NCBI GenBank assembly: GCA_964420125.1
Contig: CAYQQQ010000002.1
Span: 124,001-188,000 of the forward strand
DNA from: CAYQQQ01 sp964420125
GTDB lineage: Bacteria > Actinomycetota > Acidimicrobiia > Acidimicrobiales > Microtrichaceae
DNA length: 64,000 bases
Reading direction: 5' to 3'
Shown here piece by piece: positions 25,172-34,758 of this stretch; position 1 is the first letter of the stretch; each line of letters opens with the position of its first letter. The position numbers were made by a program, and so were the translations under genes. Under the pieces are notes generated by a model, which made no database searches, was not told the DNA's origin, and was given only the letters and a program-made list of their open reading frames with translations.

Positions 25172-25185
25172 GAACCGGGTGCCCG
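25172..25185 (+). repeat. 14-bp direct repeat, copy 2
   Basis: Second exact copy of GAACCGGGTGCCCG, about 20 bases upstream of the oxidoreductase start, overlapping the region where its promoter would lie. Confidence 0.6.
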
Positions 25186-25206
25186 CCGGGTAGGCAATAC
25201 TGCGAC

Positions 25207-26229
25207 ATGGCACAAGATCTGAAGCTCGGTCTCATCTGGGGGTACTGGGGACAGCTGCCCCCACCGGACCTGCTGGAGAAGACGAAGCTGGCAGAGGACC
25301 TGGGCTTCGACTCGGTGTGGAGTGCCGAGGCATGGGGCAGCGATGCGTTCACCCCGCTCGCCTACCTGGCGGGCCACACCGAGCGGATCAAGCTCGGCAC
25401 CTCGGTGGTCCAGCTCTCGGCCCGCACCCCCACGGCCACGGCGATGTCGGCCATCACCCTCGACCACCTCAGCAACGGCCGCCTCGTGCTGGGTCTCGGT
25501 GTGTCCGGTCCCCAGGTGGTGGAGGGCTGGTACGGCCAGCCGTACCGCAAGCCGCTGGCCCGCACCCGTGAGTACGTGGAGATCATCCGACGGGTCATGG
25601 CCCGGGAAGAGCCCCTCGAGTTCGACGGGGAGTTCTACCAGCACCCCTACCACGGGCCGGGCTCGGTCGGGCTCGGCAAGCCGCTGAAGGCCATCACCCA
25701 TCCGCTTCGACGGGAGATCCCGATCTTCCTGGGGGCCGAGGGCCCGAAGAACGTCGCCATGACCGCCGAGATCGCCGACGGATGGATCCCGCTGTACTAC
25801 TCGCCGTTCCGCCAGGAGGTGTACGCCGAGCACCTCGCCGGTGCCGGGGAGGGCTTCGAGGTGGTGGCGATGGCGAACCTTGCGGTCACCGACGACATCG
25901 AGGCCGCGCTGGCCCCGGTGAAGATGATGCTCGCCTTCTACATCGGTGGCATGGGCGCCAAGGGCCAGAACTTCCACACCCAGTTGATGGCCAGGATGGG
26001 CTTCGAGGAGGAGGCGTTCGCCATCCAGGACCTCTTCTTCGAGGGACGTCGCGACGAGGCGATCGCCCTGGTGCCCGACGAGTTCGCGGACGAGATCTCC
26101 CTGGTCGGACCGAAGGAGCGGATCCTCGAGCGCCTCGAGGTGTGGCGCAACAGCCCCGTCACCACCGTGACGATGTACCCGAGCTCACCGGCGCAGCTGC
26201 GAGCCGCTGCCGACCTCGTCCTCGGCTGA
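25207..26229 (+). CDS. LLM-class F420-dependent oxidoreductase
   Basis: A 340-residue luciferase-like monooxygenase-fold protein of the F420-dependent class. It opens with GLIWGYWGQLPPPDL and contains SVWSAEAWGSDAFTPL, a core barrel strand IKLGTSVVQLSARTP and the phosphate-loop region LGLGVSGPQVVEGWYG. Actinobacterial members of this subgroup use F420H2 or F420 for hydride transfer to lipids or quinones; the true substrate is unknown. AATACT lies 5 bases before the ATG. Neighbours suggest a lipid catabolic setting. It converges on the amidase with a large hairpin between. Confidence 0.88.
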   Translation: MAQDLKLGLIWGYWGQLPPPDLLEKTKLAEDLGFDSVWSAEAWGSDAFTPLAYLAGHTERIKLGTSVVQLSARTPTATAMSAITLDHLSNGRLVLGLGVSGPQVVEGWYGQPYRKPLARTREYVEIIRRVMAREEPLEFDGEFYQHPYHGPGSVGLGKPLKAITHPLRREIPIFLGAEGPKNVAMTAEIADGWIPLYYSPFRQEVYAEHLAGAGEGFEVVAMANLAVTDDIEAALAPVKMMLAFYIGGMGAKGQNFHTQLMARMGFEEEAFAIQDLFFEGRRDEAIALVPDEFADEISLVGPKERILERLEVWRNSPVTTVTMYPSSPAQLRAAADLVLG

Positions 26230-26250
26230 CCCCGGTCCCCCACACCCCAG

Positions 26251-26305
26251 CCCTTCTGTTCACCCCACATCGCGCCCAGCGCGACGGTGGGAGAACAGAA
26301 CAGGG
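26251..26305. terminator. Large imperfect hairpin between convergent genes
   Basis: A 55-base inverted repeat centred on the loop CCA at 26276-26278. The inner stem is TCGCGC/GCGCGA. Outer arms pair CCCCAC with GGTGGG imperfectly and CCCTTCTGTTC with GAACAGAACAGGG with a two-base bulge. It fills the gap between the F420 oxidoreductase stop and the amidase stop, so it probably terminates both. No T-tract. Confidence 0.7.
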
Positions 26306-26306
26306 A

Positions 26307-27860
26307 TCAGGCGTCGGTCAGCACGCTGTCGGTGACCGCGGCGGCGTCGGTCACCGAAGGGGCGACCAGCGGCCACGGCAGCTCCCGCTCGGCGGCCAGG
26401 GCCACGTCGAACAGCTCGGCGTCGCGGTGGTGGCGGGCCAGCACCTGCAGGCCGACCGGCAGCCCGTCGACCAGCCCGGCGGGGATCGACACGGCCGGGT
26501 TGCCGTAGACGTTGGAGATGATGGTGAGCCCGCCCATGGTGACCACGTCGGGGATCCGCTCGACCAGCTGGTCGAGCGCGGCGTTGGGGGCCTTGGGGGC
26601 GAGGGCGGAGATCACCCGCACCGTGGCCAGCGCCCCTCGTATGCCGGCCTTGACCCAGCCCTTCTGGGCCATGGAGTCGAGGAAGCTGGCGTTGGGGTTG
26701 CTGGTGGTCTTCTCCGCCGCGAAGGCCGGACCGGGGTTGGTGGCAGCCATGATGAAGTCGACCTTCTCGAAGGCCTCCGCCATGCGCTGGTAGGCGACGA
26801 CCCTCCGCTCCTCGGCCACGCCGGCCACGTGCAGGTTGTACATCGACTGGGCCATCATCACACCGAAGGCGATCTCGTCGGTGAGCTCGTCCCGGCAGCC
26901 CGGCCATCGGGACCCGAGCTCGCTGATGAGCGTCGACAGGTTGCCCATCGCCCACTGGGCGGCCAGGTTGGGGAGCTCCAGGCGGAGGTCCACCTCGACC
27001 ATCCCGGTGGCGGCGATCAGCTCGGACGCGTGGGCCCGGATGCGCTCCTCGACGCCCGCCTCCAAGCGGACCCCGGCGATCGAGGGCAGCACCGCCACAC
27101 GCTTGCCCGTCAGGTCGTTGCTGCCGAGGTCGGCCTCCCAGGTGCCGGCGGAGGGCAGCGACGTGGGATCGGTCGGATCCACGCCGCACACGACGTCGTA
27201 GTAGCGAGCGGCGTCGCGCACCGAGCGCGACATGTTGCCCAACACCACCGTGCTGGGTCGGGAGTAGGCCACCGGGCCCCGGCTGGTGCGACCGAAGGTG
27301 CCCTTGAAGCCGAGCAGGCCCGTGTAGCCCGCCGGTATGCGGATCGAGCCGCCGCCGTCGCCGCCGGAGGCGAGGCTGACCAGACCACCGGCCACCGCCG
27401 AGGAGGAGCCGCCCGAGGAGCCGCCGACGGTGCGCCCGTGGCGCCACGGGTTGTGGCAGACGCCGTTGAGCTTCGTGATGCTCACGTTCAGGCCGCCGAA
27501 CTCGCTGGCGGTGGTGAGCCCCACGGGGACGGCACCGCCGGCGTCGAGCGCGCGGGAGATCACGGTGCTGGTGTGCTGGGCGATCTCGTCCTTGAACACC
27601 AGCGACGCCTGCGTGTCGGGCCACCCCTCGACCTGGTCGAGCTCCTTGATCCCGAACGGCACGCCCCCGAAGGGCTTGGCGACGTCGGCCGTCTCCGCTG
27701 CGGCCGCGGCACGCTCGGGGTCGAGGAACGAGAAGCAGTTGAGATCGCTGCGCTCGATGGCGGCCAGTGTCGCGTCGAGCTCTTCTCGGGGCGACCTCTC
27801 ACCGGCGCGAAACGCCTCGACGAGGGAGCATGCATCACCAAGCCATGGAGCATCCGTCAT
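26307..27860 (-). CDS. Amidase (amidase-signature family)
   Basis: A 517-residue amidase-signature hydrolase with a Ser-cisSer-Lys triad. The lysine is in PFGIKELDQ (about residue 73), the serines are in GGSSGGSSSAVAGG (about 147-160), and the glycine/serine-rich segment continues through SGGDGGGSIRIPAGYTGLLG. Such enzymes hydrolyse aliphatic or aryl amides; it is longer than GatA and not accompanied by GatB/C, so a tRNA role is unlikely. A weak CAGGAT hexamer lies 6 bases before the ATG. Divergent from the alpha/beta hydrolase gene. Confidence 0.92.
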   Translation of the reverse strand: MTDAPWLGDACSLVEAFRAGERSPREELDATLAAIERSDLNCFSFLDPERAAAAAETADVAKPFGGVPFGIKELDQVEGWPDTQASLVFKDEIAQHTSTVISRALDAGGAVPVGLTTASEFGGLNVSITKLNGVCHNPWRHGRTVGGSSGGSSSAVAGGLVSLASGGDGGGSIRIPAGYTGLLGFKGTFGRTSRGPVAYSRPSTVVLGNMSRSVRDAARYYDVVCGVDPTDPTSLPSAGTWEADLGSNDLTGKRVAVLPSIAGVRLEAGVEERIRAHASELIAATGMVEVDLRLELPNLAAQWAMGNLSTLISELGSRWPGCRDELTDEIAFGVMMAQSMYNLHVAGVAEERRVVAYQRMAEAFEKVDFIMAATNPGPAFAAEKTTSNPNASFLDSMAQKGWVKAGIRGALATVRVISALAPKAPNAALDQLVERIPDVVTMGGLTIISNVYGNPAVSIPAGLVDGLPVGLQVLARHHRDAELFDVALAAERELPWPLVAPSVTDAAAVTDSVLTDA

Positions 27861-28003
27861 CGGGGCATCCTGCCACCGAGAGTGACGGGCTGTCGAACCG
27901 CGTTCAGGGTTGGCCGGCGACGGGCGACGGAATTCGTCCCCGGGGGACGATGCGTTCCGCGATTCGGAGGCGATACTGGCTGTCCAGAGCCCAAGGAGTT
28001 CCC

Positions 28004-29920
28004 ATGCCCCGACCTGATGCCTCGGCCCTGCTCCCCTTCGGCGAGAAGGCGGTCGACTCGATCAACCCCATCACCAGCGGCCCGTCGGCCCCGCTGAAGG
28101 CCATGGCGGCCGTGGACGCCTTCGGCGCGTCGTTGATGCCCCGAGCGACGATGCACCAAGGCATGGCCGCCGGCCTGGCGGTCATCTTCGCCGGGCTCAC
28201 GGGTGCCCCCGTGCACTGGCTCTCGCGGCAGCTGGCGCCGGAGAGCTCGCCGCTGGCCTGGAAGCTGACCACCCGGGGCGCTCTGGCCGCCGCCGGTCTG
28301 GCGGTGACGCGCATCAACGAGACCGACGACGAGCCGACCCAGGTCTCGACCCTCCGCAGCATCGGCGAGCTCACCGCGGCCGCAGCCGTGGGAGGGATGG
28401 TCTACGAGGTCGGCGAGGAGCTGCGACGCCGCTTCCCGGCGCACACACCCCTGCGACCGGTGCTGCTGGGGCTCGCGTCCTTCGGCTACGCGGCCTACCA
28501 GTCCGGACGTTCGCTGAAGGTGCGCAACCAGCTCGTGCAGAAGTGGACGGCGAAGGACAAGCCCGCCGGGCTGCCCGGCTCCCTGGCCATCGGCGTGGGC
28601 GTGGGGATGGTCGGCCGGGGCATCGGCGCCGGCTTCCGGCGTTCCCAGAAGGCCACCGCCGACTTCTTCGGGCCCGACATCCCCCACCAGGTGATCGGTG
28701 CCAGCGTCAACGCCGCGCTGTGGGCGGCAGGGACGGTGGCGCTCTACAACGCGGGCGTCGGCAAGATCGCCCAGTCCAACGAGAAGATCGAGCCCGGCTA
28801 CGACAAGCCGCCCGAGAGCGAGCACGTCTCCGGCGGACCGGCGTCCGAGTCGCCCTTCGAGGAGCTCGGCCTGCAGGGTCGTCGGTTCGTGACCGACGTG
28901 GTCACCCCCGAGCTCATCGAGCAGACCCTCGGGGAGCCGGCCATCGCCCACCCCGTGCGGGCCTACGTCGGCATGAACTCCGAACCGCTCTACCCGGCCG
29001 GACGCTCGGAGATGATGCTCGACGAGATGGAGCGCCTGGGCGCCTTCGACCGCTCCCACCTGCTGCTCTTCTCCCCCACCGGGACCGGTTGGGTCGATCT
29101 GGCCGTGGCCTCGGCCGCGGAGTTCTTCACCCGGGGCGACATCGCCACGGTGTGCGTGCAGTACGGGCGGTCACCCTCGTTCCTGGCGCTGCAGAAGGTG
29201 GCGCTGGGCCGGGCGCAGTTCCGCCTCCTGCTGTGGGGCGTCAAGCAGCACCTGGCCGAGCGACCCCCCGAGCGCCGCCCGAAGGTGCTGGTCTTCGGCG
29301 AGAGCCTGGGGGCGTGGTCCAGCTCGGACGTGGTCATGCGTACCGGCATCGACGGCTTCGACCACTACGGCATCGACTACGCGCTGTGGTTCGGCCTGCC
29401 GGGGCTGGCCAAGTGGTCCCGCACCGGCATGCGAGAGGGCCAGGGCCACCACATCCCCCCTGGCAGCGTGGGCGCCTTCGACCGCTTCGAGCAGTACGAC
29501 GCCCTCAGCGACGGGGAGAGGGAGGCCATGCGGGCCGTCATCCTCGACCACGACAACGACCCGATCGCCGCCATCTCCCCGCGCCTCGCGGTCAAGCGCC
29601 CTCCGTGGCTCGAAGGGGAGACCCGCGGCCGCGGGGTCCCCGAGGAGATGGGTTGGATCCCGGTGCTCACCCTGATCCAGGTCCTCGCGGACGCCATGAA
29701 CGCCATGCGGACCGTCCCCGGGGAGTTCAAGTCCTTCGGCCACGACTACCGGGGCGACACCACCGACTTCGTCCGCTGCGCGTTCCACCTGCCGCCCGTC
29801 ACCCAGGACCAGCGCGACGCGGTGGAGGCCGAGCTCACCCGCCTCGAGGTGGAGCGCGGGGAGCGCCTGAAGGCGGCCAAGGCAGCGGGGGTGGGCGACG
29901 CCAGCACCGAGGTGCAGTAG
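28004..29920 (+). CDS. Membrane alpha/beta-hydrolase (Abhydrolase_9-type)
   Basis: A 638-residue protein. The N-terminal ~280 residues carry several hydrophobic helices with glycine-rich stretches. The C-terminal ~350 residues are an alpha/beta-hydrolase-like domain with nucleophile elbow VFGESLGAWSSSD (GxSxG), upstream FSPTGTGWVDL and a downstream aspartate/histidine region (LDHDNDPIA, FGHDYRGDTTDFV). The organisation matches actinobacterial PF10081-type membrane hydrolases of unknown substrate. AAGGAG at 27992-27997 supports the ATG, and a GATACT hexamer about 25 bases upstream suggests a short leader. Confidence 0.78.
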   Translation: MPRPDASALLPFGEKAVDSINPITSGPSAPLKAMAAVDAFGASLMPRATMHQGMAAGLAVIFAGLTGAPVHWLSRQLAPESSPLAWKLTTRGALAAAGLAVTRINETDDEPTQVSTLRSIGELTAAAAVGGMVYEVGEELRRRFPAHTPLRPVLLGLASFGYAAYQSGRSLKVRNQLVQKWTAKDKPAGLPGSLAIGVGVGMVGRGIGAGFRRSQKATADFFGPDIPHQVIGASVNAALWAAGTVALYNAGVGKIAQSNEKIEPGYDKPPESEHVSGGPASESPFEELGLQGRRFVTDVVTPELIEQTLGEPAIAHPVRAYVGMNSEPLYPAGRSEMMLDEMERLGAFDRSHLLLFSPTGTGWVDLAVASAAEFFTRGDIATVCVQYGRSPSFLALQKVALGRAQFRLLLWGVKQHLAERPPERRPKVLVFGESLGAWSSSDVVMRTGIDGFDHYGIDYALWFGLPGLAKWSRTGMREGQGHHIPPGSVGAFDRFEQYDALSDGEREAMRAVILDHDNDPIAAISPRLAVKRPPWLEGETRGRGVPEEMGWIPVLTLIQVLADAMNAMRTVPGEFKSFGHDYRGDTTDFVRCAFHLPPVTQDQRDAVEAELTRLEVERGERLKAAKAAGVGDASTEVQ

Positions 29921-30042
29921 CGGCGACGGCGGAGCGACCCCCACCCCGGGTCGAACCCGGCGCTGCCGGGCACCGTCCCGGGTGGTCCATACTGGTGGAT
30001 CGGTACGGACGGCAGGGGCTCCGCCGGTGCCAGGAGGGCGAC

Positions 30043-30774
30043 ATGGGCGTGCGTTCACGGCGGGACAGGCTGATGGCGGCCGTTCGGGACCTCCGCCCCC
30101 GGATCTCCTCGGCCTACGTCACCTACATCCGCCTCGCGGACCAGGCCGACCGGCGCTTCGACATCCCCGAGCGCTACCGGTTCCACCTCGTGAGCGACGC
30201 CGGCGATCCGGCGCTCGGCTTCGCTCCCCGTTGGCAGCGGCGCCTGGCCGCCGGGCCCATGCGGAGGGGCGAGTGGTTCTGCCTGCTCGCCTTCGACGAC
30301 GACCTCGACGGACTCCGGGTGGGCCACGTGTGGGTCACCCTGGCCTCCACACGCGGCCCGTTGACCGGGATGCTCGACGTCCGGCTGCATTGCGACGAGG
30401 CCTACGTGTGGGACCTGTACATCCACCCCGAGCACCGCCAGATGTCGCTGGGCAACGCCATGGGCCAGCGCCTGATCGACACGTTCGGCGAGCGCGGGGT
30501 CGCGTACGGCTACACCCACGTGCTCGACTCCAACACCGGGTCGGTGATCTGGCACCACCTCTTCGGCTTCAGCACGTACCAGATGGTGAACTGCCTCCAC
30601 GCGGGGTCGAGGTTCTGGTGGAAGATCCCCCTCAGCGACACGCCCCGCCTCGGGCCGCTGTCCCGCAGGGGTCGCCACAACATCGACCCGCCTCCCGATC
30701 CCTTCGGCGGCGGGCTGCTCCCACCGGAGTGGTCCCGCGCCGAGCGTCCGGCGCCTGCGACCCGGGCGGGCTGA
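30043..30774 (+). CDS. GNAT-family N-acetyltransferase-like protein
   Basis: A 243-residue protein with a central GNAT-like fold: strand AYVWDLYIHPEHRQMSLG leading to the acetyl-CoA-binding loop and helix (NAMGQRLIDTFGERG), then a strand with YTHVLDSNTGSVIWHHLFGF, typical of the family's C-terminal half. The first ~60 residues are basic and the last 40 are Pro/Arg-rich. Acceptor substrate unknown. CAGGAGGGCG just before the ATG provides a ribosome binding site. It follows the membrane hydrolase by 122 bases, a gap containing a CATACT hexamer. Confidence 0.75.
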   Translation: MGVRSRRDRLMAAVRDLRPRISSAYVTYIRLADQADRRFDIPERYRFHLVSDAGDPALGFAPRWQRRLAAGPMRRGEWFCLLAFDDDLDGLRVGHVWVTLASTRGPLTGMLDVRLHCDEAYVWDLYIHPEHRQMSLGNAMGQRLIDTFGERGVAYGYTHVLDSNTGSVIWHHLFGFSTYQMVNCLHAGSRFWWKIPLSDTPRLGPLSRRGRHNIDPPPDPFGGGLLPPEWSRAERPAPATRAG

Positions 30775-30925
30775 GCTCCCCTCCGCGCCTCGGCACGCGG
30801 CAGGCAGCGCTGTCGCGGTCGTGTCACCGGCATCGTGAAGAATGGCCTCTGCCAGGCGGCGACGCCCGGGGGCGGTCCGCACCGCGCCGGGTTCCCGCAC
30901 CCAGAGGTGAGCAAAGGGAGTCCAG

Positions 30926-33364
30926 GTGCCACGCCAGGAAGCGCTGTTCGAGGAGTTCGCCCGAGAGATCGTGGACGTCCCGGTCACCGAGGAGCTGGGC
31001 GACTCCTTCCTCGCCTACTCGCTGTCGGTGATCACGGCGAGAGCCATCCCCGACGTCCGCGACGGGCTCAAGCCGGTGCAACGGCGGATCCTCCACGCCA
31101 TGGCGAGCATGGGCCTTCGCCCCGATCGACCGCACCGCAAGAGCGCCGGGGTGGTCGGCGAGACGATGGGCAAGTACCACCCCCACGGCGACAGCGCCAT
31201 CTACGACGCCCTCACCCGGCTCGGCCAGGACTTCGGCCGCAACATCCCCCTCGTCGACCCGCACGGCAACTTCGGCAGCCTGGACGACCCACCCGCCGCC
31301 TACCGCTACACCGAGTGCCGCCTCAGCGAGGCCGCCATGGAGATGCTGGCCGAGATCGACGAGGACACCGTCGAGTTCCGCCCGACCTTCGACGGCGAGC
31401 GCACCGAGCCGATCCACCTCCCGGGACGTCTCCCCAACCTGCTGGTGAACGGCAGCTCGGGCATCGCGGTGGGGATGGCCACCAACATGGCACCCCACAA
31501 CCTCGCCGAGGTCTTCGAAGCGGTGAAGCTGGTCATGGCCCGGCGGCGGCCGAAGCCCACCGTCGAGCAGCTCATGGCCGTGCTGCCGGGACCCGACTTC
31601 CCCTCCGGGGGGATCGTGGTCGACGACGGGCTCGCGGAGGCCTACGCAACCGGCAAGGGCACCGTCCGCCTGCGAGCCCGAGCCGACGTCGTCAAGCTCA
31701 CCAGATCCCGCGACGGCATCGTGGTCACCGAGCTGCCGTACCTGATCGGTCCCGAGCGGGTGGTGGCGCGGATCCAGGAGCTCATGCGCGACAACAAGCT
31801 GCCGCAGGTCACCGACGTGAAGAACACCTCCGACCGTCGCACCGGCCTTCGCCTGGAGATCGAGCTGCGACCGGGGGCCAACGCCAAGGCGGTGCTCACC
31901 GAGCTCTACCGCCACACGCCCATGGAGGACACCTTCGGCATCAACAACGTGGTGCTGGTCGACGGCATCCCCACCACGGTCGGGCTGTGGGAGCTGTGCG
32001 AGCACTACATCCAGCACCGCCTGGAGGTCATCCAGCGGCGCACGGCGTTCCGCCTGGAGCGCGCCCAGCGTCGCCTCCACCTGGTCGAAGGGCTCCTCAT
32101 CGCCCTCGACGCCATCGACCTCGTCGTGTCGATCATCCGCTCCTCCCAGGACGCCACCGAGGCCCGGGACCGCCTGATGAGCGAGCTGCAGCTCAGCGAG
32201 GTGCAGGCGGTCCACATCCTCGACATGCAGCTCCGACGGCTCACGGCGCTCGCCAAGCTGGAGCTCGAGCGTGAGGCCGCGGACCTGCGCGGGCGCATCG
32301 CGGAGCTGGAACAGCTCCTGTCGTCGGAGCCACGTCGCAAGAAGGTGGTGCTGGCCGAGCTCGAGGAGCTGGTGGTCCGCTTCGGACGTCCCCGTCGCAG
32401 CACCCTCGTGTCACCCGGTGAGCTCGACGACGTCACCCTCGCCGACGCGGTGGCCGAGGAGCGGGCCGCCCGCGTGGAGGAGCCCTGCGTGCTGGCGCTG
32501 TCGCACAGCGCCATGGTGGGCCGCGAACCGGTCGACGGGCCGAAGCCCGCAACGTTCGGCCGCCACGACACGCTCGTGCAGCGGGTGGTCACCACCACCC
32601 ACTCCCGCGTGGTCGCGCTGACGGGCAAGGCCCGGGTGCTCCCTCTCGAGGTGGATGCGGTGCTGGAGGTCTCCGGTCGGTCGCGGGGCACACCGATCGC
32701 CGAGCTCGTACCCCTCGACAAGGGCGAGCACGTCCTGGCGCTGATCGCTCCGCCGCCCGACACCGACGACCGACCACCCCCGGTGATGATGGTGAGCGCC
32801 CAGGGCGTGACCAAGCGCGTCGACGTCGCGGAGCTCGCAGCCACGCCGGCGGGCCGACCGGCCATGAAGCTCCGACCCGGCGATCGTCTCGTGGCCGCCT
32901 TCGGCGCTCCGGACGGCACCGAGGTGGTGGTGGTGGCCTCCAACGCCCAGGCGATGCGCTGCGCCGCCGACGCGGTGCCGGTGCAGGGACGCGCTGCGGC
33001 CGGCGTCGCGGGGATCCGGCTGGCCGAGGGGGCGACGGTCGTGGGCGCCGGCGTGGCCGACGAGGCAGCGATCCTGCTCACGGTGTCCGACGCCCAGACC
33101 GCCAAGGTGACCGACGCGGCGGAGATCCCCCTCAAGGGGCGCAACACCGCAGGGGTTCGCGTCACCCGCTTCCGCAAGGAGAAGCGCCTCGAGTGGGCCT
33201 ACGTCGGCGGAGAGGAGGGCCTCCTCGTCGTGCCCGGCCAGGCCGGGGCGCCGTCGAGGCCCGACGCCGCCCCCGAACCGGTGACCCTCCCCCACACGGC
33301 CCGCGACCTCGTGGCCAAGTCCACTCGCCGCCGGTGGTTGGCCCCCGGCTTCGGTCGCTGGTGA
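30926..33364 (+). CDS. parC: DNA topoisomerase IV / gyrase-type subunit A
   Basis: An 812-residue type IIA topoisomerase A subunit that cuts and rejoins duplex DNA. The active-site tyrosine is Tyr128 in AAYRYTECR. The quinolone-contact region reads HGDSAIYDAL with the usual Ser90 and Asp94. The C-terminal beta-propeller lacks a recognisable GyrA-box (QRRGGKG-type), so ParC is favoured over GyrA; length matches streptomycete ParC. The GTG has GGGAG 6 bases upstream. A PAS-GGDEF gene and then the B subunit follow in the same direction. Confidence 0.82.
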   Translation: MPRQEALFEEFAREIVDVPVTEELGDSFLAYSLSVITARAIPDVRDGLKPVQRRILHAMASMGLRPDRPHRKSAGVVGETMGKYHPHGDSAIYDALTRLGQDFGRNIPLVDPHGNFGSLDDPPAAYRYTECRLSEAAMEMLAEIDEDTVEFRPTFDGERTEPIHLPGRLPNLLVNGSSGIAVGMATNMAPHNLAEVFEAVKLVMARRRPKPTVEQLMAVLPGPDFPSGGIVVDDGLAEAYATGKGTVRLRARADVVKLTRSRDGIVVTELPYLIGPERVVARIQELMRDNKLPQVTDVKNTSDRRTGLRLEIELRPGANAKAVLTELYRHTPMEDTFGINNVVLVDGIPTTVGLWELCEHYIQHRLEVIQRRTAFRLERAQRRLHLVEGLLIALDAIDLVVSIIRSSQDATEARDRLMSELQLSEVQAVHILDMQLRRLTALAKLELEREAADLRGRIAELEQLLSSEPRRKKVVLAELEELVVRFGRPRRSTLVSPGELDDVTLADAVAEERAARVEEPCVLALSHSAMVGREPVDGPKPATFGRHDTLVQRVVTTTHSRVVALTGKARVLPLEVDAVLEVSGRSRGTPIAELVPLDKGEHVLALIAPPPDTDDRPPPVMMVSAQGVTKRVDVAELAATPAGRPAMKLRPGDRLVAAFGAPDGTEVVVVASNAQAMRCAADAVPVQGRAAAGVAGIRLAEGATVVGAGVADEAAILLTVSDAQTAKVTDAAEIPLKGRNTAGVRVTRFRKEKRLEWAYVGGEEGLLVVPGQAGAPSRPDAAPEPVTLPHTARDLVAKSTRRRWLAPGFGRW

Positions 33365-33421
33365 GGCGATGTCGGGCGGACGGTGCGACGGTCTCCCGTC
33401 GACCGCAGCCCCAGCCCGCGT

Positions 33422-33427
33422 TACCTT
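33422..33427 (+). promoter_or_regulatory. Predicted -10 element, leaderless, PAS-GGDEF gene
   Basis: TACCTT, 6 bases before the ATG at 33434, indicating that the cyclase gene between parC and parE has its own promoter. Confidence 0.55.
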
Positions 33428-33433
33428 CTAGCC

Positions 33434-34681
33434 ATGGGAACGGTGGACCACGACCACGGCCCGCTTCCGCCCGCCGCCATGTCCTCGGTGGACTACAGGG
33501 AGCTGGTGCAGCGGTCGCCTGCACCCTGCTTCGAGTCCGACGCCGATGGGCACTGCGTGTACGTGAACCTCGCCTGGTGCGAGCTGACCGGCCTGAGCTA
33601 CGAGGGCTCGCTCGGCCTGGGCTGGATGTCGGTCGTGCTCCCCGAGGACGTCGAGGAGATGCACCGGACCCGTCCGGGCCACATCGCCCGGGGTGAGCGC
33701 TACGAGCAGCGCTACCGAGTGCGAACCCCCGGTGGAGAGGTCCGCCACCTCCACGTGGAGACCCATCCTCTCCGCGTCGACGACCACCTCCGGGGATGGC
33801 TCGGCTGGATCAACGACGAGACGCCCCGCCTCGCCCTGCTCGACGCGGTCGCCGAGCGCGACGCGATGCTGCGCGCGGTGTTCGACAGCTCCGCCGCCGG
33901 GCTGGTCGTGATCGACGCCGACACCCGCATCGTGCGGGCCAACGCCAGGTTCTGCGAGTGGATGGGGGCCAGCGAGGAGGCGCTCATCGGCACGGTCGGG
34001 CTCTCGCTGATCCCGCCAGAGCAGGAGGAGGCCTCACGCGACAGGGTCGACGCCGCCCTGGCCGGCGAGAGCGTGACGCCGGTGCACCGAACCCTGGTGA
34101 CCGGCGACGGACGCGAGATCCCGGTGTGGACCGCGGTCGCCCCCATCGCCGTCGACGACGACGCACCCCGGCTCCTCGTCGCCACGCTCACGGAGTTCGC
34201 CGATCGCTTCCGACACGAGCTCCATCTGACGCACCTCGCGCACCACGACCCGTTGACCGGCCTGCCGAACCGCCGGGCGCTCGACCATTGGGCCAGGTCC
34301 TCCGGCGCCGAGGCCGCCGTGCTGATCGACCTCGACGGCTTCAAGGGCATCAACGACGCCCACGGTCACCACTTCGGCGACCAGACGCTGGTGCAGGTGG
34401 CCGAGCGCCTGCGCCGCTGCGTCCGCCACTCCGACCTGCTCTGCCGATTCGGCGGCGACGAGTTCCTGGTGCTGCTGGCCGACGCTCCCGAAGGTGCCAC
34501 CGACGCACTGGTGGAGCGCATCACCGTGGCCTTCGAGGCTCCGTTCAGCATCGAGGGCCGCGAGGTCGCGCTGGGCGCCTCGGTGGGCGTGGCCACCGGT
34601 TCCGGCGACATCGCCACCCTGGCCATCGAGGCCGACGCCGAGCTCTACCGCACCAAGGCAGGCCACCGGCGGCCACGGTGA
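33434..34681 (+). CDS. PAS-PAS-GGDEF diguanylate cyclase
   Basis: A 415-residue soluble signalling protein predicted to make cyclic di-GMP. Two PAS sensor domains occupy about 25-130 and 135-250 (CVYVNLAWCELTGLSYEG; LVVIDADTRIVRANARFCEWMG). The GGDEF domain spans about 255-410 with an intact active-site loop FGGDEFLVLL (Gly340-Phe344) and the usual LTGLPNRRAL and IDLDGFKGINDAHGH motifs. No membrane segment is present. It lies between the topoisomerase A and B genes with its own leaderless promoter, so the association may be positional only. Confidence 0.92.
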   Translation: MGTVDHDHGPLPPAAMSSVDYRELVQRSPAPCFESDADGHCVYVNLAWCELTGLSYEGSLGLGWMSVVLPEDVEEMHRTRPGHIARGERYEQRYRVRTPGGEVRHLHVETHPLRVDDHLRGWLGWINDETPRLALLDAVAERDAMLRAVFDSSAAGLVVIDADTRIVRANARFCEWMGASEEALIGTVGLSLIPPEQEEASRDRVDAALAGESVTPVHRTLVTGDGREIPVWTAVAPIAVDDDAPRLLVATLTEFADRFRHELHLTHLAHHDPLTGLPNRRALDHWARSSGAEAAVLIDLDGFKGINDAHGHHFGDQTLVQVAERLRRCVRHSDLLCRFGGDEFLVLLADAPEGATDALVERITVAFEAPFSIEGREVALGASVGVATGSGDIATLAIEADAELYRTKAGHRRPR

Positions 34682-34758
34682 CCCCAGCGCCCCGTCCGGA
34701 TCCGATGCCCGCTCCGCGCTGCCCCGTGGTGTCACCGGGGCGTGGTTGACTGGCCCGG

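Noticed and set aside
27893..27908. GAACCGCGTTC as a LexA or KstR site upstream of the membrane hydrolase
   Set aside because: The half-sites are separated by 3 bases, which fits neither GAAC-N4-GTTC nor AAC-N2-GTT.
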